Below, one piece after another: positions 40,856-50,769 of a stretch of 64,000 nucleotides of DNA. Both the position numbers and the translations under genes were made by a program. The notes below the pieces were generated by a model. That model had not been told where the DNA came from, searched no databases, and was given only the letters and a program-made list of their open reading frames with translations. The first letter of the stretch is position 1; every line of letters starts with the position of its first letter. The DNA is from Streptomyces sp. NBC_00078. Lineage in GTDB: Bacteria > Actinomycetota > Actinomycetes > Streptomycetales > Streptomycetaceae. The stretch spans positions 8,928,001 through 8,992,000 of the forward strand of contig NZ_JAPELX010000001.1 in assembly GCF_026343335.1 (NCBI RefSeq), in the 5' to 3' direction.

Positions 40856-43546
40856 TCACTGGATGGTCCAGGCCTGGTTGGACTGGTTCAGGGCCATCCA
40901 CTGTGCGATGGCGGCTCCGTTCGCCGTCGATCCGCTGCTCACCTCCAGGACCTGCCTGCTCTCGAAGTTGCGGATGAGGTATCCGCCGCTGGTCGGCTCG
41001 AAGTACCACAGCTGGTTGTTGCCACCGCCGTAGGTCCACTGCTGCGCCGCGGTCCCCTTCCAGTGGCTGGAGAAGTTCATCTCGAGGGCCTTGCCGCTGT
41101 TCCTGTTCACGATCTTGTAGAGCTGCCCGGTGACCGGAACGATGGTCCACTGCTGGTTGGCGCCACCGGTGCTCGGCCACTGGACGACGCCGCCGCCGTC
41201 GGCGGTGGACCATCCGTAGACGTCCATCATCTGACTGCTGTTGACGTTCTTGATCGTGTAGAACGTCGACGGGTTGATGGTCGGCGTACCGGTCGCGTCC
41301 TCCAGTGCCCCGCCGGCCCGCTGCACACTGAAGTCCGTGATGTAGAAGTACGCGCCGTCGGTCTTGGCGACCCGCACGTAGCGGAACTGCTGGCGGATGT
41401 CGACGTTGCTCGTGAGCGTCGCGGCGAGCGGCAGGGTGTCCGTCTGACGTCCCAGGACGGTGTAGCTGCCGAAGGACGGGTCGTTGGAGGCCCGGATCTC
41501 GAAGTTGCCGCGGGTCTCGGGCTGGTCCAGGTTCTGGCGGGTCGTCAGTGAGAACTGTCCGAGCTGGTAGGCCTGCCCCAGGTCGACCTGCCACCAGGCC
41601 GAGGTGTCGGTCCCGGTCGGCGACCAGCCGGTCGAGCCGTTGTTGTCGACGGCCTTCGAGGCCTCCGTGCCGGTGCCGTAGACCGACGAGGCGGACGCCG
41701 ACTTGTTGTAGGCGAGGTTGAGCTTCGTCGCCAGCCCCTGGTATGCGGACTCAAGACCGGAGGCCTTGATCACCGAGTCGCCGGATGTCGTGTTGTTGGT
41801 GAGCGTGACGTTGGAGCCGTTGCGGTTCTGGTTGATGAATCCGTCGGTGTGCGACAGCACGTTGTTCGAAAGGGTCATGTTGTCCGACCCCTCGTCCAGG
41901 TAGACGCCGTGCACGGCGTTGCCGCAGGCGGACGGCACTCGTATCGCGTCGTGGACGTAGTTGCCGTTGATGACCGTGCCCGGGTCGTTCGAGAGGTGGT
42001 AGATACCGGCGGAGTCGCACAGCCGGTTCATCACGTTGCCGATGCGGTTGTAGCTGACGCTGTTGTTGCCCTCGGCGTTGGCCGCCGACTGCCAGCCCCA
42101 GCCGAGCGAGATGCCGGCCCACGGAGTGTCGGAGATGTCGTTGTGGTCGATGGTGGTGCTGTTGACGAAGCCCGCGTTGATGCCCGCGGTTCCCAGGTAG
42201 TCCTCACCGGTCCGGGTGATCAGGTTGTCCTTGACGGTGACGTTCTTGACCACCTCCCGGGGGTCCTCACCGGGCGGTGAGGTGGGCGGGTTGTAGACGG
42301 TGTGGTACTCCACGGTCGGGTCGGAGAACTTGCCGATCATGATTCCGTTGCCGGAGATGTCGTGGATCAGGTTGCCGGTCACGGTGCTGTCGTGCACACC
42401 GTGGTGCAGGTCGAGGGCGGTGGCGCCCATCTGGGTGAACGTGTTGCCGGTGAAGGAGAGGCGGTCGGCGTTCGCGGCCTGGACACCGGCCGGCGGACGG
42501 TCGACGTACTGGTTGTTGGAGTTGTCGGCCGAGATGTTGTAGTTGCCGCCCTGGGCGTTGAGGTAGCCGTTGTCGGTCGCTTCCATCCAGGTGGTCTGGG
42601 TGAAGGTGATCCCGGAGAAGCGCAGGTCGTGGACAGGACTGCCGAGGTTCGTGCCCTTGATGTCGACAAGCGTCTTGAGCGTCGGCGCCTGCACGGTGGC
42701 CGTGGACATGTCCTCGCCGGGACGGGGTTTGTAGTAGACGGTCTGCGCGGCCGTGTCGACGTAGAACTCGCCCGGCTCGTTGAGGAACTCGTGGGCGTTC
42801 TCGAAGTGCAGGGGAGAGCCGTCGCCGAGCCACGGGAAGGGGCGCTGGAAGAGGATGCCCGCCTCGTGGTCCTGGATGGACACGTTGGCGGTGTCGTTGC
42901 TGGAGTTGATCGACTTCAGCCGCAGGAAGCTCTCGCCCCACGACGTCTCGAGCATCATCTCGACCTGGTTGAGGTGGTCCCAGTTGGAGACCTGCGAACT
43001 GAGCACCTTCAGCAGCTTGTTGGTCTTGTCGCTGCCCTGCAACTGGAAGTCCGTGCCGATGTCGGGGAAGCGGGCCCGGGTGGCGCGGACCCCGTTGACG
43101 TACAGCTGCCGGAAGTTGAGGGTGCCCACGGACGCCTTGTACTCGCCGCCCGCGGCCGCGGTCCAGCCGGTGACGGCCTTGCCACTGGTGATCACGGGCG
43201 TCTCACCGTTGTACGCCTGGTAGACGACTGTGTGGCCGTTGGTGCCCGAGTCACTGGTGCCGAAGCTGATCGGGGTGGTGAGGGGGTAGGTGCCTCCGCG
43301 CAGGTTCACGACGATGTCGTCGGACATGTTCGTGTTGACGGCTCGGACCGCGGCCTTGGCGGCCAGGACGGTTCTGAACGCCGCGGCGGTGCTGGTTCCC
43401 GAGTTGCTGTCACTGCCGTTGACGGGGTCGATGTAGAAGTTCGTCGTGGCCGCGTAGGCGGGTTGAACGGGCAGTGCTGCCGCGAAGACGACAGTTGCCG
43501 CTGCGAGCGCCTTGACCGTCCCCGCGCCGATGCGCATGGGCCTCAT
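40856..43546 (-). CDS. Secreted right-handed beta-helix glycosidase (GH141-like) with CBM32/F5-8C and ricin-type modules
   Basis: 896 residues with a Sec signal peptide (ALAAATVVFAAALPVQPAYA). Residues ~33-560 follow FYIDPVNGSDSNSGTS, IVVNLRGGTYPLTTPISFG and many N-x-I/V helix rungs (NLIHDISGNGIMIG, NDISDTPWAGISLGWGW, NYVHDAI). This resembles GH141 fucosidase/xylanase or GH110-type beta-helix enzymes. Residues ~600-740 fit a discoidin/CBM32 module (AYNKSASASSVYGTGTEASKAVDNNGSTGWSPTG), and ~760-896 a ricin-type lectin with three QxW repeats (NQQWTI, AQQWTYG, NQAWTI). It is an extracellular polysaccharide side-chain enzyme; GH141 is my best guess, not certain. Confidence 0.8.
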   Translation of the reverse strand: MRPMRIGAGTVKALAAATVVFAAALPVQPAYAATTNFYIDPVNGSDSNSGTSTAAAFRTVLAAKAAVRAVNTNMSDDIVVNLRGGTYPLTTPISFGTSDSGTNGHTVVYQAYNGETPVITSGKAVTGWTAAAGGEYKASVGTLNFRQLYVNGVRATRARFPDIGTDFQLQGSDKTNKLLKVLSSQVSNWDHLNQVEMMLETSWGESFLRLKSINSSNDTANVSIQDHEAGILFQRPFPWLGDGSPLHFENAHEFLNEPGEFYVDTAAQTVYYKPRPGEDMSTATVQAPTLKTLVDIKGTNLGSPVHDLRFSGITFTQTTWMEATDNGYLNAQGGNYNISADNSNNQYVDRPPAGVQAANADRLSFTGNTFTQMGATALDLHHGVHDSTVTGNLIHDISGNGIMIGKFSDPTVEYHTVYNPPTSPPGEDPREVVKNVTVKDNLITRTGEDYLGTAGINAGFVNSTTIDHNDISDTPWAGISLGWGWQSAANAEGNNSVSYNRIGNVMNRLCDSAGIYHLSNDPGTVINGNYVHDAIRVPSACGNAVHGVYLDEGSDNMTLSNNVLSHTDGFINQNRNGSNVTLTNNTTSGDSVIKASGLESAYQGLATKLNLAYNKSASASSVYGTGTEASKAVDNNGSTGWSPTGTDTSAWWQVDLGQAYQLGQFSLTTRQNLDQPETRGNFEIRASNDPSFGSYTVLGRQTDTLPLAATLTSNVDIRQQFRYVRVAKTDGAYFYITDFSVQRAGGALEDATGTPTINPSTFYTIKNVNSSQMMDVYGWSTADGGGVVQWPSTGGANQQWTIVPVTGQLYKIVNRNSGKALEMNFSSHWKGTAAQQWTYGGGNNQLWYFEPTSGGYLIRNFESRQVLEVSSGSTANGAAIAQWMALNQSNQAWTIQ

Positions 43547-43588
43547 CTGTGGTGTCCCTCCTCCATACCCCGCTGCTTATGAGTTGCA

Positions 43589-43618
43589 TTTATCGGGGTA
43601 ACAGGACGTCTACGTCAA
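43589..43618 (-). promoter_or_regulatory. Sigma-70-type promoter of the beta-helix gene
   Basis: On the minus strand a -35 TTGACG (plus 43613-43618) is followed after 18 bases by a -10 GATAAA (plus 43589-43594) in a local AT-rich tract, 43 bases ahead of the start codon at 43546. No operator dyad was recognised next to it. Confidence 0.5.
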
Positions 43619-44051
43619 GAAGATAGGCATGCTTATTTTTTCACGGGGGCAACATGCATGACATGCGGATGCATCAAGGCTCGAACCCGTGCACCCCGCC
43701 CGCAGCGAAGAAGGATCCCAGGTAGAGGCGCAATCGGCTCACGCTTGCCACGCCCACCCAACCTGTCCAGCGAAACAGCAACTGAAAATGAGTACTACTC
43801 ATGTCGGGTGTTTGGTCGCTGTGTTCAAGTGCTTGGACAGCGAAGAACACCTTCTCCATGAGTGGCGGTCTGTCATGCGCTCCTTCGAGGAGCGCCTCGG
43901 GTGACCTCGCCCTCCGCCCGTCCGAGCCCAAGGCAGGTACGCCGCCGGGCACATCGATCCCGGCCCGTCGGCCCCATGAGCCGACCCAGCACCGACGGCA
44001 TCCCACCACCCTGCTCCACACCTGACCCGACTCCCCGCAGAAGGAACGGAC
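43619..44051. other. Gap between divergent glycosidase genes
   Basis: Holds the upstream region of the beta-helix gene on the left and that of the GH5 remnant on the right. A dyad CGAGG-AGCG-CCTCG lies at ~43886-43899 and a weak CGCTGT/ACAGCG stem nearby. No gene is supported. Confidence 0.4.
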
Positions 44052-45172
44052 ATGAGACAGGCAGTGCCCACGGCCGGATACTCACGGCGAGGCCCCTTCG
44101 GCCAGGCGGCACGGCTGCTGCTGACGTTCTTCGTCACGATCGCCCTGAGCGGCGGCAGCGCCCTCGCGGCCATCGCGCAGGACAGCGAAAGCGCCCCACC
44201 GGCCGCCAACCACACCATGAAGTTTGATGGCCGCCATGCAGCCCGGCTGGAACCTGGGCAACACCCTGGACGCCATTCCGGACGAGGAGTCCTGGGGGAT
44301 GCCTCTCACCAACCGCGAGCTCCTCCGGAGGATCAAGGCGCAGGGCTTCAAGAGCGTCCGGATCCCGGTGACCTGGAGCAACCACCAGTCCGACACGGCC
44401 CCGTACACCATCGACGCCGCCTTCCTGGAGTGCGTCAAGGAGGTGACGGACTGGGCGATCGCCGAGGGCCTGTACGTCGAGATGCCCCTTCACCACGACT
44501 CCTGGCAGTGGATCTCGGCGATGTCACAGGACCACGACGCTGTCCGCGCCCGCTTCGACTCCACCTGGAAGCAGATCACCGCCACCTTCCGTAACACCTC
44601 GCAGAAGGTTCTCTTCGAGAGCGTCAACGAGCCGCAGCTCAAGGACGCCACCGACGCGCAGAAGACCGCGCTGCTCGACGAGCTCAACACCTCGTTCCAC
44701 AAGATCGTGCGCGGTTCCGGCGGCAAGAACGCCACCCGCGTCCTGGTCCTGCCCGCTGGCCGGAGACCGCGCCCAGGGCGTCAACTGCCGTCTGTACGCC
44801 GACTTCTCCACCGGCGTCTCCTGGGAGTTCCGGATCATCACCGCCGCCGCTCCGACCGCCTCGGACTCCACCGGCACCACCACCGACGGCTTCAACGTCC
44901 CGATGGCCTTCCGCGGCGACCTGCTTGCCACCATGGAGGCCACGTACGCGGACGGCAAGGCCGCCGGGCCGCCCGACTGGACGACCTTCAAGGAGTACAA
45001 CCGCAGCTTCGTCCCCGACTACACGGGCAACACCGTCGCCCTGCGCCCAGCCTTCTTCGAAGAGGTGCGCGACGGCGAACCCGTTACCCTGACCTTCCAC
45101 TTCCGGACCGGTACGAAGGTCACGTACCGGATAACGACGAACGGCACCGCCGTCACCGGCAAGGCGGTGTGA
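44052..45172 (+). pseudogene. GH5 endoglucanase, broken by a frameshift and an internal deletion
   Basis: ATG 44052 opens a signal peptide (RQAVPTAGYSRRG ... LLLTFFVTIALSGGSALAAI). At ~44222 one extra T moves the frame, and the GH5 domain continues from 44224: MQPGWNLGNTLDAIPDEESWGMPLTN, FKSVRIPVTWSNHQS, EMPLHHDSWQWI, and VLFESVNEPQLKD (acid/base Glu in NEP). At ~44750 the sequence jumps to a C-terminal Ig/X2-like module (DWTTFKEYNRSFVPDYTGNTVALRPAFFEEVRDGEPVTLTFHFRTG). So the half of the barrel bearing the nucleophile Glu (expected V-I/V-GEYG) is deleted. No cellulase activity is possible. Confidence 0.85.
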
Positions 45173-45232
45173 CGCCTTCCCGTCGGGTGAGCTTCGCCTC
45201 CCACGGATGAGGCGTGCTCGCCTCGGTGCGGT

Positions 45233-45268
45233 ACTCCGGTCCGGTCGCTCTCGCGGCCGGACCGGAGT
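45233..45268. terminator. 12-bp hairpin downstream of the GH5 remnant
   Basis: ACTCCGGTCCGG (45233-45244) pairs perfectly with CCGGACCGGAGT (45257-45268) around a 12-base loop, 60 bp after the GH5 stop. Probably the original terminator of that gene. The rest of 45173-45539 shows no gene. Confidence 0.75.
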
Positions 45269-45539
45269 CGTCGGCCCCGGAACGGGAATCCGGCGGCAAC
45301 CTTTGCGACGCCCGTGGCCATCAGGAGGTGGAAGGCCTCCGACACCGACCAGCACCCGTGCCCGTACCGCATCGTCGCGACCGGCGGCCACGGTCTCCCC
45401 GAGGGCGGTGTCCGGCGCCGCACCGCCGGCCGGGCGGATCAGGCCGGGTGCCGGCTACAAGGGTGTCGCCACCCATGACGACGCGACGGACGGCAACGGT
45501 GTCTGTCTGTTCGGTGCGAGCGACACTCGCGTCTTGACG

Positions 45540-45588
45540 CGTCGCAGCCCCGGACCGGGCACGGAGAGCAGGATCCGGGGCTGCGACG
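45540..45588. terminator. 15-bp hairpin downstream of the GH2 gene
   Basis: CGTCGCAGCCCCGGA (45540-45554) pairs perfectly with TCCGGGGCTGCGACG (45574-45588). The stem begins 27 bp beyond the stop of the minus-strand beta-galactosidase (45615) and is its likely terminator. Confidence 0.8.
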
Positions 45589-45614
45589 GTCCCCCTCCGG
45601 AGAGGGGCGGCTGC

Positions 45615-48600
45615 TCAGCTCTGCCACAGGGGAGTCAGGACGAAGGTGAAGTCGGCCGGTCCGAGTTCGAGCCGGTGCTGAGGCAGGACTCCGGGTCCCA
45701 CGGCGGCCGTGCCGAGGCCCTGGACGGCGTGGTCGGTGTGGAGGTGGATCACCGGGCCGGGGACGAGATCGTTCTGGTGCCGTGCGGCGTCGAGCTGTCG
45801 GTCGGTCCAGCGGCGCGCGGCGAAATGGAACGGTTCCTCGCCCGCGACGCGCAGCCCGTTCCCGGCCGCGTCGGTGAAGGTGGCCCAGCGGGTGTCGGCG
45901 CGGTTGCCGTTCTCCTGGGGGCGCACGTAGGGCGTCTGCAGCTCGTCCACGGTCGCGCGGAAACGTCCGACGCGGACCGCCTGGCGCGAGTCGGGGTAGG
46001 CCTCGCCCGGGCCTGTGCCGAACCACTCCACCTGGGACCGGTCGGCGGGAATCTCCCAGTCGAGTCCGATGCGGGCCAGTGAGCGCGACTTGTCCCTGCG
46101 GGCCAGCTCCTGGTATTCCTCCGCAGGGAGTGCCGGGTCCACCAGGGGGTCGGGGAAGTCGTCGCCTCGCTCGGGCCAGTGGCCGACTGGTTCGGCGTGC
46201 ACCCGCAGGCGCAGGCTGTCACCGTCGCTGTCCCAGCGGTAGGTGGTGAGGTAGCCGGAGCTGCCCGCGGCGGCGGCGCTGCGGACGACGACGGTCATGC
46301 CGTAGGCGTCAGGGGTGACGGAGACGGTGCGGTGCCGCAGTCGGTCCAGCCCGCGGTCCTTCCAGTAGGCGGCGTCGCGCTGGTGCCAGCCGCGGTCGTT
46401 GTCGGTGGGGGCGCGCCACAGGTTCAGCCGTGGTCCGCGGAGGGGGAGTTCGCCGATCCCGAGCAGACTTCCGGTGGTGCGGTCGAAGCGGCCGGGGCCG
46501 AGCAGAAGGTACTCGCCCTCGCTGTGCGCCGGGGCCGGCACCGCCGGCCGGCCGCGGCCGCTGTCGGTTGCGGGGAGCTGGAGCTGTCCCCAGGCGACCA
46601 CGTGGCCTTCGGGGGCCCAGTCGGCGGGCTTGCCCAGTTCGGCCTGGACGGTGAGCCAGAGCTCGCCTGTGCCGTCCCCGCCCGGCGGGTCCAGGCGGGG
46701 CAGCGGCAGCCGTACGTGCTCCCCGGCCGCGAGTTCGGGCGTGGGCAGCACGCCGTGGTCCAGCTCGGTCCCTTCGCGGGCCAGTGACCAGGTGAACCGC
46801 AGGTGGGACAGGTCGAGGACCTCGTAGTGGTTCTCGACCGTGAGGCTGTCCGCCTCGGGGCCGGGGCCGATGCGGACGGGGGCGATCACCTTCGCGTACT
46901 CCAGGAGGCCGGGGGAGGGGGTGCGGTCGGGGAGGACCAGGCCGTCGCAGATGAAGTTGCCGTCGTGCAGGTCCTCGCCGAAGTCGCCGCCGTAGCCGAA
47001 GAACTCGTGTCCCTGGGCGTCGCGGGTGCGCAGTCCCTGGTCCATCCACTCCCAGATGTAGCCGCCCTGGACTCGCGGGTACTCGTCGCACAGCCGCAGG
47101 TATTCGGTGAGCCCGCCGGGCCCGTTCCCCATGGCGTGGGCGAACTCGGTGAGCAGGAAGGGCTTGCGGTTGCGCGGGTCGTCGGCCGGGTCGCCGGAGC
47201 CGGCGCGGGGCGGGTAGTTGACCTCGCCCGGCAGCAGCTGTCCCCGGCCGATCCGGGCGACGGCGGCGGGCGGCCGGTACATCTCGGCGTGGACGTCGGT
47301 GTACTCGCCGAGCCGGTCGCCCTCGTAGTGGATCGGGCGGGACGGGTCGCGTCGCCGGACCCACTCGGACATGGCGCGGAGGTTGCGGCCGTCCCCGGCC
47401 TCGTTGCCGAGCGACCACAGGATGACGCTCGGGTGGTTCTTGTCCCGTTCCACGGTCCGCTCGATGCGGTCCAGGCAGGCGTCGTGCCAGCGGGGGTCGT
47501 CGCAGGGGTTGCGCTGCCAGGGCTCGGGGTCGGCGTGCTCGAAGCCGTGGGTCTCGAGGTCGCATTCGGCCATCACCCACAGGCCGAGCTCGTCGCACAG
47601 GTCCAAAAACGCGGGGTGCGGCGGGTAGTGCGCGGTGCGCACGGCGTTGATGTTGTGCTGCTTCATCAGCTCCACGTCGCGGCGCATGACGTCGAGCGAG
47701 AGCGTACGGCCGTGATCGGGGTCGAACTCGTGCCGGTTCACTCCGCGCAGCACCACCCGGCGGCCGTTGGCCCGGAGCACCCCGGCCGCGTCGACGGCCA
47801 CGCTGCGGAACCCGACCCGGATCCTGACCCGCTCGCTGGAGGTGGCCAGGTACGCCTCATACAGCTGCGGATCCTCCGCGCTCCAGGGCCGTACCGTCGC
47901 GAAGGTGAACTCGGCCCCGGCCTGCTGGTCGTGGATCCCGAGGGCTGGAATGTCGATCCGCACCGGCGCGTCGGCGTCGGCCTCCACCCGGAGCCGGCCC
48001 GCGCCGGTGTCCGCGTCGTAGTCGGCGTGCACGAAGACGTCCCAAATGCCGCCGGCAGGGCGGGCCAGCAGGGACACGTCCCGGAAGATGCCCGACAGCC
48101 GCCAGGTGTCCTGGTCCTCGAGGTAGGTGCCCGCGGAGAACTGGTGCACCCGGACCGCCAGCACGTTGCGGCCGGGCCGCAGCAGTTCGCTCACGTCGAA
48201 CTCGGTCGGCAGCCGACTGCCGTGGGTGACGCCCAGCTCGCGGCCGTTGAACCAGACCCGGGCGCAGGAGTCCACGCCCTCGAAGCGCAGCACGGCCGGC
48301 GTGCCCGCCCAGGTGGCGGGCAGGTCGAAGATCCGGCGGTAGTCCCCGGTCTCGTTCTCGTCCGGGACATAGGGCGGGTCGACCGGTATCGGGTAGGCGA
48401 TGTTGACGTAGATGGGCCGGCCGTAGCCGCGCAGCTGCCAGTGCGAGGGGACGTGCATCGTGTCCCAGGAGCCGTCGTCGAAGTCCGGGGCTTCGAATCC
48501 GTCCGGTTCCGCGCGCAGGACAGGCGAGAACCGGAACGCCCAGTCCCCGTTGAGGTCGATCCTGGGCGCGTCGGAGTCCAGAACCGCGCGCGCCGCGGCC

Positions 48601-48644
48601 CTGCCGCGGCCGGGTGCGTAGTCCTCGAAATAGCGTGCGGGCAT
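45615..48644 (-). CDS. lacZ: GH2 beta-galactosidase (LacZ type, five-domain)
   Basis: 1009 residues from ATG 48644 (MPARYFEDY) with GAAGGA six bases upstream; the frame is open to 48848 but without support. Domain order follows E. coli LacZ: sugar-binding jelly roll (LNGDWAFRFSP, VPSHWQLRGYGRPIYVN), immunoglobulin-like domain, the barrel with LRGVNRHEFDPDHG, NAVRTAHYPPHP, acid/base Glu 415 in LWSLGNEAGDGRN and nucleophile Glu 500 in FLLTEFAHAMGNG, a second Ig-like domain, and the C-terminal beta-sandwich (LWRAPTDNDRGW, GTGPGEAYPDSRQA). There is no signal peptide, so it works on imported galactosides. Intact. A single TCGAA box lies at 48689. Confidence 0.95.
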   Translation of the reverse strand: MPARYFEDYAPGRGRAAARAVLDSDAPRIDLNGDWAFRFSPVLRAEPDGFEAPDFDDGSWDTMHVPSHWQLRGYGRPIYVNIAYPIPVDPPYVPDENETGDYRRIFDLPATWAGTPAVLRFEGVDSCARVWFNGRELGVTHGSRLPTEFDVSELLRPGRNVLAVRVHQFSAGTYLEDQDTWRLSGIFRDVSLLARPAGGIWDVFVHADYDADTGAGRLRVEADADAPVRIDIPALGIHDQQAGAEFTFATVRPWSAEDPQLYEAYLATSSERVRIRVGFRSVAVDAAGVLRANGRRVVLRGVNRHEFDPDHGRTLSLDVMRRDVELMKQHNINAVRTAHYPPHPAFLDLCDELGLWVMAECDLETHGFEHADPEPWQRNPCDDPRWHDACLDRIERTVERDKNHPSVILWSLGNEAGDGRNLRAMSEWVRRRDPSRPIHYEGDRLGEYTDVHAEMYRPPAAVARIGRGQLLPGEVNYPPRAGSGDPADDPRNRKPFLLTEFAHAMGNGPGGLTEYLRLCDEYPRVQGGYIWEWMDQGLRTRDAQGHEFFGYGGDFGEDLHDGNFICDGLVLPDRTPSPGLLEYAKVIAPVRIGPGPEADSLTVENHYEVLDLSHLRFTWSLAREGTELDHGVLPTPELAAGEHVRLPLPRLDPPGGDGTGELWLTVQAELGKPADWAPEGHVVAWGQLQLPATDSGRGRPAVPAPAHSEGEYLLLGPGRFDRTTGSLLGIGELPLRGPRLNLWRAPTDNDRGWHQRDAAYWKDRGLDRLRHRTVSVTPDAYGMTVVVRSAAAAGSSGYLTTYRWDSDGDSLRLRVHAEPVGHWPERGDDFPDPLVDPALPAEEYQELARRDKSRSLARIGLDWEIPADRSQVEWFGTGPGEAYPDSRQAVRVGRFRATVDELQTPYVRPQENGNRADTRWATFTDAAGNGLRVAGEEPFHFAARRWTDRQLDAARHQNDLVPGPVIHLHTDHAVQGLGTAAVGPGVLPQHRLELGPADFTFVLTPLWQS

Positions 48645-48869
48645 GCGGAATCCTTCGCCGGTGGGGGGTGATGGGCGCGACCGTACTATCGAAGGTCGTT
48701 TACGGGAAGCGCCGCCGTCGCCGACAGGCGGCCTGTGGCGCGAGAGCGCAGTGATGGGATCACTCGTCGCCAGTCGTGAGCTGTTACGAAGCGCGTTGAT
48801 GCCGACGTGAACGCCAGGCGATCGGCGGCACTTCATCCGCGTCGGCAAGGGAAACCCCTCGTCAGCGCC

Positions 48870-50358
48870 TCAAGGAAATCTGGGGGCGTACAGCTCCAGG
48901 TTCTGCTGGTCGCTGGTGGAGTGCAGCTGGACGCGCGAGAGCAGTGCGTAGTCCGAGCGCTTGCCGCCGGAGGCGCAGTTCTCCAGGACGAGGCCCGGGT
49001 GGCGGTCGAGTACGCCGTCCAGCCAGTCGAGGAAGGCGCGGTTGTGGCCGAGCAGGCCGTGCGCCGGGGCCCCGCCGGGGTGGCTGCTGGTGCCCGAGCC
49101 GGCGTCCACGTTGGAGTCGAGCTTGAAGTAGCCGATGCCGAAGTCGGCGACGAGCCGGTCCACCACCGAGTCCAGGTGGGCGCGGGCGGCGGGGTGGCGC
49201 AGGTCGAGGTGGAAGCGGCCGCTCGCTATGACGCGGGCGCCGTCCCGCCGGAAGAACGCCTCGTCGGGCAGGGTGTCGGCGATCGGGCTGCGCACACCCA
49301 CCACCTCGGGCTCCAGCCACAGCCCCGGCACCATGCCGCGCTCCCGGATCCGGTCCATTACCTCGCCAAGGCCGCCCTCACCGGGGAAGCGGATGGTGGA
49401 GGGCTCCCAGGCGCCGATGGTTTCCCACCAGCCGCCGTTCTCGTTGTCGTACGAGCCGGCATCGATGACGAAGTACTCGGCGCCGGCGTCGGCGGCGGAC
49501 TCGATGCAGCAGGCGCTCGGTGGTCGGGTCGCCCATCAGGCAGTTCATGTAGTCGTTGAAGATGACGGGAAGGTGCTGGAGGTCGGGGTGCGGGCGGCGG
49601 ATCGCCCGCCGGTAGCGGGTCAGGCCGGCGAACGCCTCGTCGATGCCGCCGGTCTCGGCGAGGGCGAGCGCCACGGGAATGGTGGTGAAGCCCGCCCCCG
49701 GCTCCAACTGGTGCGACCAGCCGTGCCGGATGTTACTGGGGCCGGACAGGGACAGGAACCCCGAGTCGACGCACTCTCCGCACTCCCACATCCCGCCGCC
49801 GCCGTTGGCCTCCAGCTGCCACAGCCAGGTCCGCCCCGTGGTGCGGTCGCTGAGCGCGCCCAGCGGCAGATGACCGGCGCTGGACCAGGTACCCTTCCCG
49901 GCCAGTGTGAAGACGCTCTTGCGCCAGGGCTGGTGGACCCGGCCGTTGACGTTCGGGACGGCCTCGCGCAGCGGGCGCCGCTGCCAGCGGTATTCGGCTA
50001 TCCAGACGTCGGGCACGAGGGTGTCGGTGGCGACCTGGTTGTCCACCCGGACGTCGTGGTACTTGCTGTAGTCGACGACAACCGTCAGATCGATCCCGGG
50101 AAAACGGCTCTTGAAGCCGGCGCGAAGGCCGTCCGCCTGCGTCGAGACATCGCCGCCCGCGTAGATCACGAGCTTTCCGCCCTCCGCGAGGGCGGTCAGG
50201 TAGAGCTCGTCGAGCGTGCGGGTCTCCTCGACACCTCCTGTCCTGCGGGCCTCGGTGGACGCCGCGGCGGGGGAGGCTGTGGCGGCGGCCGTACCTAAGC
50301 CGAGCGCGGCACCCGCGCCCGTGACGAGCAGACGGCGTCGGCTGGGAAAGCTGGTCAT
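48870..50358 (-). pseudogene. Chimera of an ABC solute-binding protein and a GH36 alpha-galactosidase, frameshifted
   Basis: ATG 50358 starts a Tat signal (SRRRLLVTGAGAALGLGTAAA) and the first ~115 residues of a periplasmic-type binding protein (LDELYLTALAEGGKLVIYAGGD, FPGIDLTVVVDYSKYHDVRVDNQVATDTLVPDV). At ~50003 the reading passes in frame into a GH36 enzyme (EYRWQRRPLREAVPNVNGR, LSDRTTGRTWLWQLEANGGG, PHPDLQHLPVIFNDYMNCLMGDPTTE). Near 49508 the frame is lost and resumes with AADAGAEYFVIDAGSYDNENGGWWE, GIGYFKLDSNVDAG (nucleophile Asp), ENCASGGKRSDYALLSRVQLHSTSDQQ. It ends at 48870 after the acid/base motif, without the C-terminal sandwich. Both parent genes are incomplete. Confidence 0.82.
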
Positions 50359-50769
50359 GTGGGGGAACCCTTCTGATGGGAAAACAAGGGCCGGTGCTGC
50401 GGCGCCCGGATGTTGTGCGGCGCCACAGCCGGAAACGCGGCTCAGGACGGCCGCGACCTGGTCAGATGAGCCAGGGGGGATGAGCGGCCGGAGGGGATGC
50501 TGATACCGGGCGCGGCCCGAGCGGCCCGCTCCTCCCGGACGGCCAACTGCCTGGCCGGGTCCTCGCCGGCCACGAAGGGAGAGCGGAAGGCCGACGGAAG
50601 CAACCATGTCCCAAAACGACGGGGGCGTTCGCCTGGAGCATCCTCAACTCAAGTGTGTGCCGTGCGCCGCGACATGTGCCACGACACACGGCGGGGTTGC
50701 GCAGAAGGCGACGCCGGGTCGCACGACTCGTGATGCGGACCGGACCCGGCGCGGCTGCGGTCGCGGAAC
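50359..50769. other. Gap upstream of the chimera
   Basis: Leader/promoter region of the chimeric gene on the left and the end of the SnoaL-like remnant on the right. A GC-rich imperfect stem is possible at ~50394-50425 (CTGCGGCGCCCGG / GTGCGGCGCC). No gene is supported. Confidence 0.4.

Noticed and set aside
42302..43582. Plus-strand open frame of 426 codons opposite the beta-helix enzyme
   Set aside because: Shadow frame; no motif, and the minus strand holds signal peptide, beta-helix and lectin modules.
43660..43760. Sequence GGCTCGAACCC resembling the T-arm of a tRNA on the minus strand
   Set aside because: No matching acceptor, D or anticodon stems could be assembled around it.
46803..48671. 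Long plus-strand open frame (622 codons) opposite the beta-galactosidase gene
   Set aside because: It is the antisense shadow of a GC-rich gene; composition is Val/Gly/Ala-rich without any domain, and the opposite strand encodes a complete GH2 enzyme.
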